NCBI GenBank assembly: GCA_045804965.1
Contig: JBJMMD010000033.1
Location: 62,001-126,000 of the forward strand
Direction of reading: 5' to 3'
Source of the DNA: CAVTUU01 sp045804965
GTDB taxonomy: Bacteria > Chloroflexota > Chloroflexia > Thermomicrobiales > UBA6265
Length of the DNA: 64,000 nucleotides
Made by a program: the position numbers and the translations under genes. The first letter of the stretch is position 1. Each line of letters begins with the position of its first letter. The notes under the pieces were generated by a model, which saw nothing but the letters and a program-made list of their open reading frames with translations, was not told the DNA's origin and made no database searches. Below are positions 1 to 8,128 of the stretch, in pieces.

Positions 1-1210
1 AAGCGTAGGCAACCTGTGTCATGTCAAATACTGCGATACCATCTCGTGGAATCGCCCGGCGCAGCGCGTCGATGTACGGCAGGCGATCCTTTCCGTACGA
101 GTTTTCGCGGGCCGCCGCCTTCGCGCTGTCGATCTCGTCTCGGCTGAATCCCTCAATCATGTAATCGACTCCGCCAAGGAGCGACTCGATCCCTTCCGCC
201 GCGAGGAGCGCGTCGCCAAGGATGCCGACGGTGGGCCGGGCATTGAGGAGAAGTTCGCGGCTGTCGACATCGACCCGGATCAGTTCCTGCGGAAATCTCA
301 TCTGGAACGTATCGGTTTCTTGCTCTCCCAATTTGGACCCAAATACGAGCAAGCAATCCGCGCTTTGCAGAAGTTCGTCCACTGTATTGCCGGGAGACCA
401 AAGCGCGCCGATCACCTGCGGGTGATCTTCAGGGACCGAACCCTTGCCCATGATTGAGGTGATCACCGGCGCTCCGAGGCGCTCAGCGAGGGCGATGATC
501 GGATCTGTTGCTTCGGCTTGGACGGCGCCACCACCGCAATAAATCACGACGCGCTTGGAATTGCGGATGCGATCTGCTGCCTCCTCTAGCAACTGTGGGT
601 CCGGCTGGAGTCTGACGCGCTGGGCGCCGGCGGGAAGGTCGATGCTCTTCGCGACCTCGTCAAGCACGTCGGTCGGGATTTCAACATGAACTGGCAATCG
701 CCGGCGGCTTTGCAGACGGCGAAATGCCTCGGCCATCAGCGCGACAACATCCTCCGGAGATTCGGCCCGGGCGCTCAATTGCGTGAGCGCGGACATCACC
801 CCTAGTTGATCCTTCAGGTCGTGCAGGCTTCCTCGCATGTTGTCGACGTAGGGACGAGGATTGTTGGCTGAGAGCACGAAAACCGGCGAAGAATCCGTAT
901 AGGCCTCGCCGATGGGAGTAGCCACGTTGGTCAATCCGGGTCCGCTGATCACGACGGCAACACCGACCTGACCCGAGGCACGCGCGTAACCGTCGGCCAT
1001 GAAGCCGGCGCCTTGCTCATGGCGAGCGAGGATGTGCCTAATGTTCGAGGCAAGGAGCGCATCATAGAGAGAAAGCGTGTGAACGCCCGGGATGCCGAAG
1101 ACCACCTCAACCCCGTTGGCTTCGAGCATCGCAATTGCGAGCTCCGCGCCTGATGCTCGTTCACTGCGCTCAACCACTTCGATCAAACCTGAGGATGTCG
1201 TTTCGAGCAT
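1..1210 (-). CDS. Thiamine-diphosphate-dependent enzyme, acetolactate synthase-like (3' end outside window)
   Basis: The minus-strand frame opens with ATG at 1210 and runs off the left edge. The N-terminal part reads GVEVVFGIPGVHTLSLYDAL and then RHEQGAGFMADGYARASG, the typical Pyr domain of acetolactate synthase/benzoylformate decarboxylase-like enzymes; the Glu of HEQ is the residue that activates the ThDP ring in this family. A central domain follows (about residues 190-330, with VVIYCGGGAVQAEA). The C-terminal PP domain that would hold the GDG...N metal-binding motif lies beyond the window, so substrate and pathway cannot be fixed; true anabolic acetolactate synthase, oxalyl-CoA decarboxylase-like or another decarboxylase are all possible. 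It is transcribed divergently from the gene at 1446. Confidence 0.85.
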   Translation of the reverse strand, partial: MLETTSSGLIEVVERSERASGAELAIAMLEANGVEVVFGIPGVHTLSLYDALLASNIRHILARHEQGAGFMADGYARASGQVGVAVVISGPGLTNVATPIGEAYTDSSPVFVLSANNPRPYVDNMRGSLHDLKDQLGVMSALTQLSARAESPEDVVALMAEAFRRLQSRRRLPVHVEIPTDVLDEVAKSIDLPAGAQRVRLQPDPQLLEEAADRIRNSKRVVIYCGGGAVQAEATDPIIALAERLGAPVITSIMGKGSVPEDHPQVIGALWSPGNTVDELLQSADCLLVFGSKLGEQETDTFQMRFPQELIRVDVDSRELLLNARPTVGILGDALLAAEGIESLLGGVDYMIEGFSRDEIDSAKAAARENSYGKDRLPYIDALRRAIPRDGIAVFDMTQVAYA

Positions 1211-1445
1211 TCTATGTCTCCGCGCACTAATTGGGGCCACTCCTGCGGTGCTGCACAAACTGTCGAGAGCCCGCAGCATGCGCGGTTGTATCAAAGCAGA
1301 CGGCGTTCGGCAATGTAGTGACGAAGCGGCCGAATGCGCATTAGGTATATATGGACTGGTATGCTTCGTTCATTATGTGCGGTGGCCGCCGCGCCGGCCC
1401 CGCTGCAGGATCGATCAAAAACGGTTCTCACTGGAAGGAAACCGT

Positions 1446-2675
1446 GTGTCCGACTGCCGTGTAATCCGGTCTCCGCTCCTCCCTGGCGGCGATCTCATTT
1501 CAGCAGTCCTTGATCGAGAAGTTATGGCGCTCGCCGATCGTGGCGGGGCAAGCGGAATGGTCGGCGATCGATGGGCCGACCTTTGCTCTGATTGGGCGCA
1601 AGAATGGTGCGGCAAGTCGTCTCCTGTGCCAGACGGTTTGGGCCTTCCGCTGACTGTCGATCGGGTCGCACGACTGGACGCTCGACCGGAGATTGCCCGG
1701 CGCGCATCGAAACGGGGACTCCAGAATCCCGACCTCCTCTTCCTGGGTCGCCGCGACGGTATTCCAGTCATCCAAGCAGCAGATGCCAAATTCTCGGTTG
1801 AAACTGCACGTTCAAAACAGGTCAGCCCGGGCGTCGTCGACGCGCTTCTGGCAATCGATAACTTGCTCTTGCCATTGACCGGAATTCTGCCGAGTGATCT
1901 TGAGATCGTGCCGGGAGTTTTTCTTTGCCCCGATTTTCCGCTGACAACTACGATGCTGGAGCGAGGGCGTGGAATCACGAGAGTGACTGTCAGGCGAGAT
2001 GAAGTCATTCTCGTTTCGGTTTCGGCGAAAACATTCTTTTCAAAGATGGAAGGTGCAGGTCTGATCCCACCTTTGTCGGCAATTGACAACCTGTCGGTTG
2101 ACACGGATGAGAGCCTGCTCGCTGGCCTCTACTATTTCCGCCTCGGTCGAGCGGCAATAGGTTGCTGGCTCGATTCGGTGAAACCGCTGCTGCTCTTCAA
2201 CGATGTCGTCGACGTCAACCTCGGCGCGATTGCCAAGGAAACCCGAGATCGCGCGAATTCGGCCGACTCCGCGATCGGACTGGTGATTTCCTGGGACGCA
2301 GAGGTTCAAACCGTGCGGGCCGAGCGCGCGGCAGTTGAGCAGGTAGCGGCCTTGCCGGTCTTAACCAGAGACTTGCGGGCGATCATCGCCAGAGAATCCG
2401 CGGCGCTAGGCGCGGACGCGCCGTCGACGAATCAGGTTCGCCGTCGGCTCGGCGCTTGGTACCGATCAAAGCTCCGGGAGATGGTTGGACCGATGGCGCC
2501 ACCTATCCGCGATTTCGCGGGAGCACTGCAGGACCTTGCCAAAGCACGCGCCGCGGTGGCCCCTTTGGTCGAGGCGGAGACTCGGAGAATCGTCGCCGAA
2601 GCGATCGCGAACCGCGACGCGGAAAAGAGCGGCGAAACGTCCCTTCTCGATGTAGCGTCAGTTTCCCAAGGCTAA
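1446..2675 (+). CDS. Unknown protein with a possible PD-(D/E)XK nuclease-like core
   Basis: I chose GTG at 1446 because a GGAAGGAAA Shine-Dalgarno sequence lies just upstream; the frame stays open further 5' but only across the divergent neighbour. The 409-aa product has no signal peptide or membrane segment. Residues 94-118 read NPDLLFLGRRDGIPVIQAAD followed by AKFSV: P95-D96 and D113-A-K115 have the spacing and flanking hydrophobic strands of a PD-(D/E)XK nuclease core. A helical, Arg/Ala-rich C-terminus follows (about 300-400). No defence or repair partner lies beside it. Similar to nothing I can name, so the nuclease idea is inference; it could equally be a non-catalytic member of that fold. 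Confidence 0.7.
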   Translation: MSDCRVIRSPLLPGGDLISAVLDREVMALADRGGASGMVGDRWADLCSDWAQEWCGKSSPVPDGLGLPLTVDRVARLDARPEIARRASKRGLQNPDLLFLGRRDGIPVIQAADAKFSVETARSKQVSPGVVDALLAIDNLLLPLTGILPSDLEIVPGVFLCPDFPLTTTMLERGRGITRVTVRRDEVILVSVSAKTFFSKMEGAGLIPPLSAIDNLSVDTDESLLAGLYYFRLGRAAIGCWLDSVKPLLLFNDVVDVNLGAIAKETRDRANSADSAIGLVISWDAEVQTVRAERAAVEQVAALPVLTRDLRAIIARESAALGADAPSTNQVRRRLGAWYRSKLREMVGPMAPPIRDFAGALQDLAKARAAVAPLVEAETRRIVAEAIANRDAEKSGETSLLDVASVSQG

Positions 2676-2961
2676 CTGATTCCATCCGAACCACCTGAAT
2701 CGCTCAACAACATTCCAGAGTATGCGGACAGGCGGCGCATCGCCTCAAGACAACTCCGCACAGCGGCGATATACTCACGCCGCTTACGACGAAGGAGTCG
2801 AGCGCGGTACCGCAATCGGACGGCTACATAGCACGTTTCTTGGCAGTTTCGCGCATCTGTGCACAGAGTGTCATTTCGTTTTCGCGGTGATACTCGATCT
2901 TTCGGCGCGAACTCGATCTAAGACGGTCAGATCGCGAATCGCGAAAGGAGGAGAACCCCGC
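2676..2961. other. Intergenic region upstream of the coxSLM operon
   Basis: These 286 bases hold no convincing gene. The coxS reading frame stays open upstream to 2722, but that extension has no family similarity. The 9-base word ACTCGATCT occurs twice close to 2900-2925, which could be a regulator site; no clear sigma-70 promoter was identified. Confidence 0.4.
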
Positions 2962-3471
2962 ATGGCGAGCACGACATTAGCTCCGGCCAAGGTGGCGATT
3001 AACGTAACCGTCAATGGTCAGTCACACTCGGCGGAAGTTGAGCCCCGCCTGCTTCTCGTGCACTTTCTGCGCGAGAATCTGGGATTGACCGGCACCCATG
3101 TCGGTTGTGATACCAGCCAGTGTGGCGCATGCGTCATCCACATGGACGGTCAGCCGGTCAAGAGTTGCACTGTCCTCGCCGCCCAAGCCGATGGGGCGGA
3201 AATCACGACAATCGAAGGTCTGGCACAGAACGGCCAGCTTCACCCCGTGCAAGAAGGGTTTTGGGAAATGCACGGACTGCAATGTGGGTTCTGCACGCCG
3301 GGAATGATCATGGCCTCTGTTTCGCTCTTGGAGCGAATTCCAAACCCGTCTGAAGAGGAGATTCGCCACGCGCTCGAAGGCAATCTCTGCCGGTGCACCG
3401 GCTATCAAAACATTGTTCGCTCCATTCAATACGCGGCGGACAAACTGAGCGGAGCCTCCGCGAACGGATAA
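2962..3471 (+). CDS. coxS: 2Fe-2S small subunit of a xanthine dehydrogenase/CO dehydrogenase-type molybdenum hydroxylase
   Basis: ATG at 2962 follows AAAGGAGGA, which sets the start and rejects the longer open frame. The 169-aa product has the two [2Fe-2S] motifs of the family: an N-terminal plant-type ferredoxin set (GCDTSQCGACVIHMDG, then SC) and the C-terminal helical set (CGFCTPGMIM and CRCTGYQNI). It carries electrons from the molybdenum site in the large subunit to FAD in the medium subunit. It is first in a coxS-coxL-coxM operon (gap of about 90 bases to coxL). The order S-L-M and the large-subunit signature point to a form II or related hydroxylase, so the in vivo substrate is not certain. 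Confidence 0.93.
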   Translation: MASTTLAPAKVAINVTVNGQSHSAEVEPRLLLVHFLRENLGLTGTHVGCDTSQCGACVIHMDGQPVKSCTVLAAQADGAEITTIEGLAQNGQLHPVQEGFWEMHGLQCGFCTPGMIMASVSLLERIPNPSEEEIRHALEGNLCRCTGYQNIVRSIQYAADKLSGASANG

Positions 3472-3563
3472 CCGCGCGTTAGGAAAGCGAACAGCACTCT
3501 GTCTCGCTCAAATCTGCTCATTGATTCATGCGTCGTGTCACGATTCGGCTAGGGAGAACGCGC

Positions 3564-5945
3564 ATGGTTGCGGCGACCGAGGCCCCGGAAAAAATCGTTG
3601 GCAAGCCAATCAAGCGGCGAGAGGATCCACGCCTAATTACCGGCGCCGGTTCATTTCTCGACGACATCAAACTTCCCGGCATGTCCTACGCCGCGGTCGT
3701 GCGCTCGCCATATGGACACGCGAACATTACGTCGATCGACACGAGCCGAGCTAAACAGATGCCTGGCGTGCTCGGCGTTTATATCGGCGAGGACTTTCTC
3801 GACCTGAACCCACTTCCTTGCGCGTGGCAAGCGGGCGGCGTGACAAATAACGTCAATACGCCGCGAGTGCTCGCGGTTAGCAAGACGCTTTATGTCGGCG
3901 ATCCGGTGGCAGTCGTGATCGCCGAGAGCCAAAACCAGGCAGTTGACGCCGCGAACGCGGTGGACGTGAAGTACGAACCGTTGCCCGTCGTCACCGATGC
4001 CGAGAAGGCAACCGAGGTCGGCGCTCCGCAGTTGCACGAAAACGCGCCAAACAACGTTGCCATGCACTGGCAGTGTGGCAAGTCTGCTGAGGAAGTCGAT
4101 GCCGACCTAGCGAATGCCGAGGTTCAGATCAGCCAGCACCTGGTCAATCAACGGCTGATTCCGACGCCGATCGAAACGCGAGGCGCGATCGGCCGATACG
4201 ATCCTGGCACCGGCGACTACACGCTCTGGGCAACGTCGCAGTGCCCCCATATCATGCGCCTCCTACTCACCGCGTTCGTGTTTGGCATACCCGAGCAAAA
4301 AATGCGCGTGATTTCGCCCGATATCGGCGGGGGATTTGGCACCAAGATCTTTCTCTATTACGACATGGCGATGGTGCTCGCTCTCGCGAAGAAGATCGGC
4401 CGTCCTGTGAAGTTTTACGAGGATCGGTCCGAGAATTACCTCTCAACAACCCATGGCCGCGACCATTTGACTGACGTCGAGATTGGGGCGTCGAAGGACG
4501 GCAAGATCGCCGCGCTCAAGGTCACGACTTACGCCAATCTCGGCGGATACCTCTCGACCATCGCGCCTGGGATCCCGACGACCCTCTACGGCCGCATGAT
4601 TTCCGGTGGCTACAAGATCCCGAGCATTCATGTTGGCGTGACCGGCGTTTACACGAACACTGCCATGGTCGACGCGTACCGCGGCGCTGGGCGGCCTGAA
4701 GCGACATTTGTCATCGAGCGTGCATGCGATCTTGTCGCCGGCGCCACAGGACTTGACCCTGCGGAGGTCCGGCGCAAAAACTTCATTCAGCCAAATGAAT
4801 TTCCATACGACACAGGCGTCGGCATGCTTCCTTACGACAGCGGCAACTACGAGCCAGCTCTTGACAAAGCGTTGGCGGCTGTCGGCTATGACCGACTTCG
4901 CGCGGACCAAGCTTCGAGACGGCAGGCGGGCCACAATAAGCTGCTTGGTATTGGGCTCTCGTCCTACATCGAAGTCTGCGGGGTTGCGCCCTCGAAGTGG
5001 ATCGGGCTGCCAGGCGAAGGTTGGGGCGCCGGTCTCTGGGAAAGCGCCAACGTCAAGGTCCACCTGACCGGCAAGGCGGTGGTGACAACAGGTTCGCTGC
5101 CGCATGGTCAGGGGCACGAAACGACATTTGCGCAGATTGTGGCTGACGAGCTGGGCGTGCCATACGACGATGTGCAGATCATGCACTCAGACACGCTGGG
5201 CACGCCGTTTGGATACGGGTCGTACGGCAGCCGGTCGCTTGCCGTTGGGGGGATAGCCATCTTCAAAAGCGTCGAAAAAGTGAGAGAAAAGGCAAGACTG
5301 CTCGCCGCACACATGCTCGAAGCGGCGGAAGACGACGTCGTGTACGAAAACGGCAAGGCATTCGTCAAAGGTGCGCCGGACACGGCGAAGACAATTCAAG
5401 AGATCGCGCTGCAGGCGAGCGTGGCCTATAGCCTGCCCGATGGGATGGAGCCATTTCTGGACGAAACGACCTATTACGATCCGCCGAATTGCACCTTCCC
5501 GTTTGGCACGCATATTTGCGTAGTCGAAGTCGACAAGGATTCAGGCGAGATCGCGCTCAAGCGTTACGTCGCGGTCGATGACGTCGGGAACGTCGTGAAT
5601 CCCCTTATCGTCGATGGCCAGGTCCACGGCGGCATCGCCCAAGGTCTCGCTCAGGCGCTGTACGAAGGCGCTCACTACGATGAGAATGGCTCGCTTCTGA
5701 CAGGAACGATGAGCGACTATGCAATTCCGAAGGCGAGGATGGTTCCCACTTACGAGCTTTCGCGTACGGTGACGCCGTCGCCAACGAATCCGATGGGCGT
5801 GAAAGGCGCGGGCGAGGCTGGCACGATTGCCTCCACGCCCGCGGTCGTGAATGCCGTCGTCGATGCGGTTTCGCATCTCGGCATCAAGCATATCGACATG
5901 CCGTTGACGCCGGAGCGCGTCTGGCGAGCCATTCAGCAGGCGTAG
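3564..5945 (+). CDS. coxL: Molybdopterin large subunit, form II CoxL-like hydroxylase
   Basis: I prefer ATG at 3564 (AGGGAGAACGCGC before it) over an in-frame start at 3528. The product is 793 aa. It contains PDIGGGFGTKIF in the first molybdopterin-binding region and, near residue 370, VDAYRGAGRPEA. AYRGAGR is the signature of form II CoxL-like proteins; genuine high-activity CO dehydrogenase (form I) has AYxCSFR. VKGAGEAGTIASTPAVVNAV near the C-terminus includes the catalytic Glu. The enzyme hydroxylates a small aldehyde, purine, aromatic or possibly CO-like substrate in the cytoplasm, with water as oxygen source. Partners are the 2Fe-2S subunit upstream and the FAD subunit downstream. No maturation genes (coxD/E/F/G) are adjacent. 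Confidence 0.92.
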   Translation: MVAATEAPEKIVGKPIKRREDPRLITGAGSFLDDIKLPGMSYAAVVRSPYGHANITSIDTSRAKQMPGVLGVYIGEDFLDLNPLPCAWQAGGVTNNVNTPRVLAVSKTLYVGDPVAVVIAESQNQAVDAANAVDVKYEPLPVVTDAEKATEVGAPQLHENAPNNVAMHWQCGKSAEEVDADLANAEVQISQHLVNQRLIPTPIETRGAIGRYDPGTGDYTLWATSQCPHIMRLLLTAFVFGIPEQKMRVISPDIGGGFGTKIFLYYDMAMVLALAKKIGRPVKFYEDRSENYLSTTHGRDHLTDVEIGASKDGKIAALKVTTYANLGGYLSTIAPGIPTTLYGRMISGGYKIPSIHVGVTGVYTNTAMVDAYRGAGRPEATFVIERACDLVAGATGLDPAEVRRKNFIQPNEFPYDTGVGMLPYDSGNYEPALDKALAAVGYDRLRADQASRRQAGHNKLLGIGLSSYIEVCGVAPSKWIGLPGEGWGAGLWESANVKVHLTGKAVVTTGSLPHGQGHETTFAQIVADELGVPYDDVQIMHSDTLGTPFGYGSYGSRSLAVGGIAIFKSVEKVREKARLLAAHMLEAAEDDVVYENGKAFVKGAPDTAKTIQEIALQASVAYSLPDGMEPFLDETTYYDPPNCTFPFGTHICVVEVDKDSGEIALKRYVAVDDVGNVVNPLIVDGQVHGGIAQGLAQALYEGAHYDENGSLLTGTMSDYAIPKARMVPTYELSRTVTPSPTNPMGVKGAGEAGTIASTPAVVNAVVDAVSHLGIKHIDMPLTPERVWRAIQQA

Positions 5946-5983
5946 CAGGCGCCGAGGCGACCAAGCTTTGGAAGGAGAATGCG

Positions 5984-6835
5984 GTGTTTCCGAGTGAATT
6001 CGAATATTACCGGGCGTCGAGCGTCGACGAGGCGATTAAGCTCCTCGGCGATCATCCAGACGCCAAGATCATTGCCGGCGGTCATTCGCTCCTGCCGGCG
6101 ATGAAGCTCAGGCTTGCCGCGCCGACGGGCTTGGTCGACATCGGTCACATCGAGAATCTGCATGGAATCTCGGTCAATGGCGGCGCCACGATCGGTGCAC
6201 TCACGACCTATCGCGAGCTCGAGGACGCCCAAGAGCTCAAGAGCCAATTTCCGATTATTGCCGAGACCGCGAACGTCGTCGGTGATCCGGCGGTTCGCTC
6301 GCGCGGCACTCTGGGCGGGTCACTCGCGCACTCTGACCCCGCGGCCGATTTCCCAGCGGTGATCCTCGCGCTCGGCGGTTCGGTGAAGGTAGTCGGGCCA
6401 TCCGGTGAGCGCACGATTAGCGCCGACGATCTGTTCGTCGATCTCTTCACCACCTCGCTGGCAGAGGACGAGCTGTTAACGCAGGTGGTCATTCCGAGCC
6501 CGAGCGGGCACATTGGGATGGCGTATGAGAAGCACTCCCATCCCGCGTCGGGATATGCCGTCGTCGGAGTAGCGGTCGTGCTGGGCATAAGCAACGGCAC
6601 CTGCCAATCGGCGCGGATCGCGATCACCGGTGCCACGACGAAGGCGACCCGGGCAACCGCGGCAGAGCAAGCGCTGGTCGGCCAGCCGCTCAACGCAGAC
6701 ACCGTCGCGAACGTGGCTGAGCATGCGGCGGATGGGATCGAGGCCAATGGCGACATTTACGCATCGGCAGAGTACCGTACCCATCTGGTGAAGGTCTACG
6801 CGAAGCGAGCGTTGATGCGGGCGGCGGGACTCTAG
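5984..6835 (+). CDS. coxM: FAD-binding medium subunit of molybdenum hydroxylase
   Basis: GTG at 5984 follows GGAAGGAG at a good distance. The 283-aa protein starts MFPSEFEYYRASSVDEAIKL and shows the two FAD-contacting stretches of the CoxM/XdhB family, AGGHSLLPAMKLRL (about residue 31) and TLGGSLAHSDPAADFPA (about 108), followed by the CO dehydrogenase flavoprotein C-terminal domain. It passes electrons from the 2Fe-2S subunit to quinone or another acceptor. It is the third gene of the operon, 38 bases after coxL, and the length is normal for the family. Confidence 0.93.
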   Translation: MFPSEFEYYRASSVDEAIKLLGDHPDAKIIAGGHSLLPAMKLRLAAPTGLVDIGHIENLHGISVNGGATIGALTTYRELEDAQELKSQFPIIAETANVVGDPAVRSRGTLGGSLAHSDPAADFPAVILALGGSVKVVGPSGERTISADDLFVDLFTTSLAEDELLTQVVIPSPSGHIGMAYEKHSHPASGYAVVGVAVVLGISNGTCQSARIAITGATTKATRATAAEQALVGQPLNADTVANVAEHAADGIEANGDIYASAEYRTHLVKVYAKRALMRAAGL

Positions 6836-6869
6836 CCATCCCCCAGACGAACGAGATAGTTACGCCGCT

Positions 6870-7589
6870 TCAAATTCTTGAGGCGCCGGGTAGTGTGTTC
6901 AGAGCATCCGGTCGCGAGGCAAGCCCAGCGATGATGTCTGCGGGGCAGTCGGTGCACAGTCCGTGCGCCCCGAGTTGCTGAACTCGCTCAGCCTCAAATA
7001 TATCGTTCACGGTCCAAACGATGACGGGAAGGCTCCCTCCAGCAAATATGCGCGAAGACGATTCGTCGTAAGCGGTCGACAGGAGTGCGACCGCCGGTGC
7101 GTTAATGCTGCGGGCGAACTCGACTAATGGCGGATTCGCCAAAGCCGCGATCGGAATGAGATGAACCGTCTGAGAAATCGCCCGGAATGCGATCAAGATC
7201 TCAGGATCAAACGATGAGAGCGTCCACCTCGCCCGAGGAAACCGTGCGAGCGTTGCCAGAACGATCGATTCGATGCCTGACTGTTTGACTTCGATGTCGA
7301 GATGGACTAGGTCCGCGACGAGGTCGAGCACTTCTTCGAGTTTGGGTACCGTCTCCCCATTTCCCGCATCCAACTGGCGAATCGTCGCAAGCGACAGCTC
7401 GTCGACGTTGCCAGCACCAGAAGTCGTCCGCGCCAAGTCTTGATCGTGCAGGACAACGGGAACGCCGTCGGCCGACGCGCGAACGTCAAATTCGAGACCA
7501 TCGACGCCGGCATGGATCGCCGCTTCGAACGAGGGCAAGGTGTTCTCGGGAAAGGTGGCTGGAGCGCCGCGATGGCCGTAGATCAACAC
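6870..7589 (-). CDS. Glycerophosphodiester phosphodiesterase
   Basis: The protein starts almost directly with the catalytic signature: VLIYGHRGAPATFPENTLPS, then GLEFDVRASADGVPVVLHDQ. H/R of GHRG, E/D of EFD and H of HDQ are the family's catalytic and calcium-binding residues. I chose GTG at 7589, with GGAGACGAGA upstream, because an open extension to 7709 would overlap the divergent hspR start. The 239-aa cytoplasmic enzyme hydrolyses glycerophosphodiesters to glycerol-3-phosphate and an alcohol. It is divergent from hspR and convergent with coxM. A second GDPD is at 54046, with a divergent active-site signature. Confidence 0.9.
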   Translation of the reverse strand: MLIYGHRGAPATFPENTLPSFEAAIHAGVDGLEFDVRASADGVPVVLHDQDLARTTSGAGNVDELSLATIRQLDAGNGETVPKLEEVLDLVADLVHLDIEVKQSGIESIVLATLARFPRARWTLSSFDPEILIAFRAISQTVHLIPIAALANPPLVEFARSINAPAVALLSTAYDESSSRIFAGGSLPVIVWTVNDIFEAERVQQLGAHGLCTDCPADIIAGLASRPDALNTLPGASRI

Positions 7590-7644
7590 TGATTCTCGTC
7601 TCCGTCCCGTTGAGAAACAAAGGAGCCGTTCTCCCGCACAAGGT

Positions 7645-7673
7645 TTGACACGGATCGTATCAAGCTTTATACT
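7645..7673 (+). promoter_or_regulatory. Sigma-70 promoter overlapping an HspR (HAIR-like) operator
   Basis: TTGACA (7645-7650) and TATACT (7668-7673) are separated by 17 bases, a near-consensus promoter. Inside it, TTGA (7645-7648) and TCAA (7660-7663) are spaced by 11 bases within an imperfect inverted repeat TTTGACAC/GTATCAAG. HAIR elements bound by HspR (CTTGAGT-N7-ACTCAAG) have exactly this TTGA-N11-TCAA arrangement. It overlaps the -35 box and spacer, so HspR binding would block RNA polymerase and give negative autoregulation of hspR-clpB. Confidence 0.75.
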
Positions 7674-7699
7674 TCGGATGACGAAATAAGGAGCTAGGC

Positions 7700-8089
7700 A
7701 TGTCGACACGAATCAACGAACCACTCTTTGTGATCAGTGTAGCGGCGCGCCTCGTGCAGATGCATCCGCAAACGTTAAGAAAGTACGAGCGGGAAGGACT
7801 GATTGTTCCATCGCGGACATCGGGCAACCTTCGTCTCTATTCTGATCGCGACATCGAGCTCCTGCGGCAGGTGAAATACCTCGTCGAAGACCGGGGGTTG
7901 AACCTTGCGGGCGTGCAGCTTGCTCTGCAATTGACAAATAAACTGCGCGCATTGCGAGAGCGCGCGCAGCAAGTCAATCAAGCGGGAGCTTCGGCAAAGT
8001 CTGTTCCCAGCGACGAGCTTGCGGCTCAGATGGCGCTCCAATTCGACCAATTGTTGCTGCTGCTCGGTCATGTAGACGAGCCCCAGTAG
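7700..8089 (+). CDS. hspR: MerR-family heat-shock repressor HspR
   Basis: The 129-aa protein begins with a MerR-type winged helix-turn-helix: PLFVISVAARLVQMHPQTLR then KYEREGLIVPSRTSGNLRLY. These are the hallmarks of HspR (MHPQTLRKYEREGL). A short coiled dimerisation helix follows (LNLAGVQLALQLTNKLRALR). The start ATG at 7700 has AAGGAG upstream. It sits 39 bases before clpB and downstream of a promoter containing a HAIR-like repeat, matching the usual arrangement in which HspR represses its own chaperone operon and is released on heat stress. No dnaK-grpE-dnaJ is present, so here the regulator is paired with clpB alone. Confidence 0.9.
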   Translation: MSTRINEPLFVISVAARLVQMHPQTLRKYEREGLIVPSRTSGNLRLYSDRDIELLRQVKYLVEDRGLNLAGVQLALQLTNKLRALRERAQQVNQAGASAKSVPSDELAAQMALQFDQLLLLLGHVDEPQ

Positions 8090-8128
8090 GTTTATTTCAC
8101 AGAGATCTTAGTTACGAAGGACGAACAG

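Noticed and set aside
1092..1445. Longer N-terminus for the protein at 1446
   Set aside because: It overlaps the divergent ThDP enzyme and has low-complexity, unlike-protein composition. A good Shine-Dalgarno sequence is just before GTG 1446.
4443..5186. A 247-codon antisense frame within coxL
   Set aside because: It is wholly inside a well-conserved gene and shows no motif of its own.
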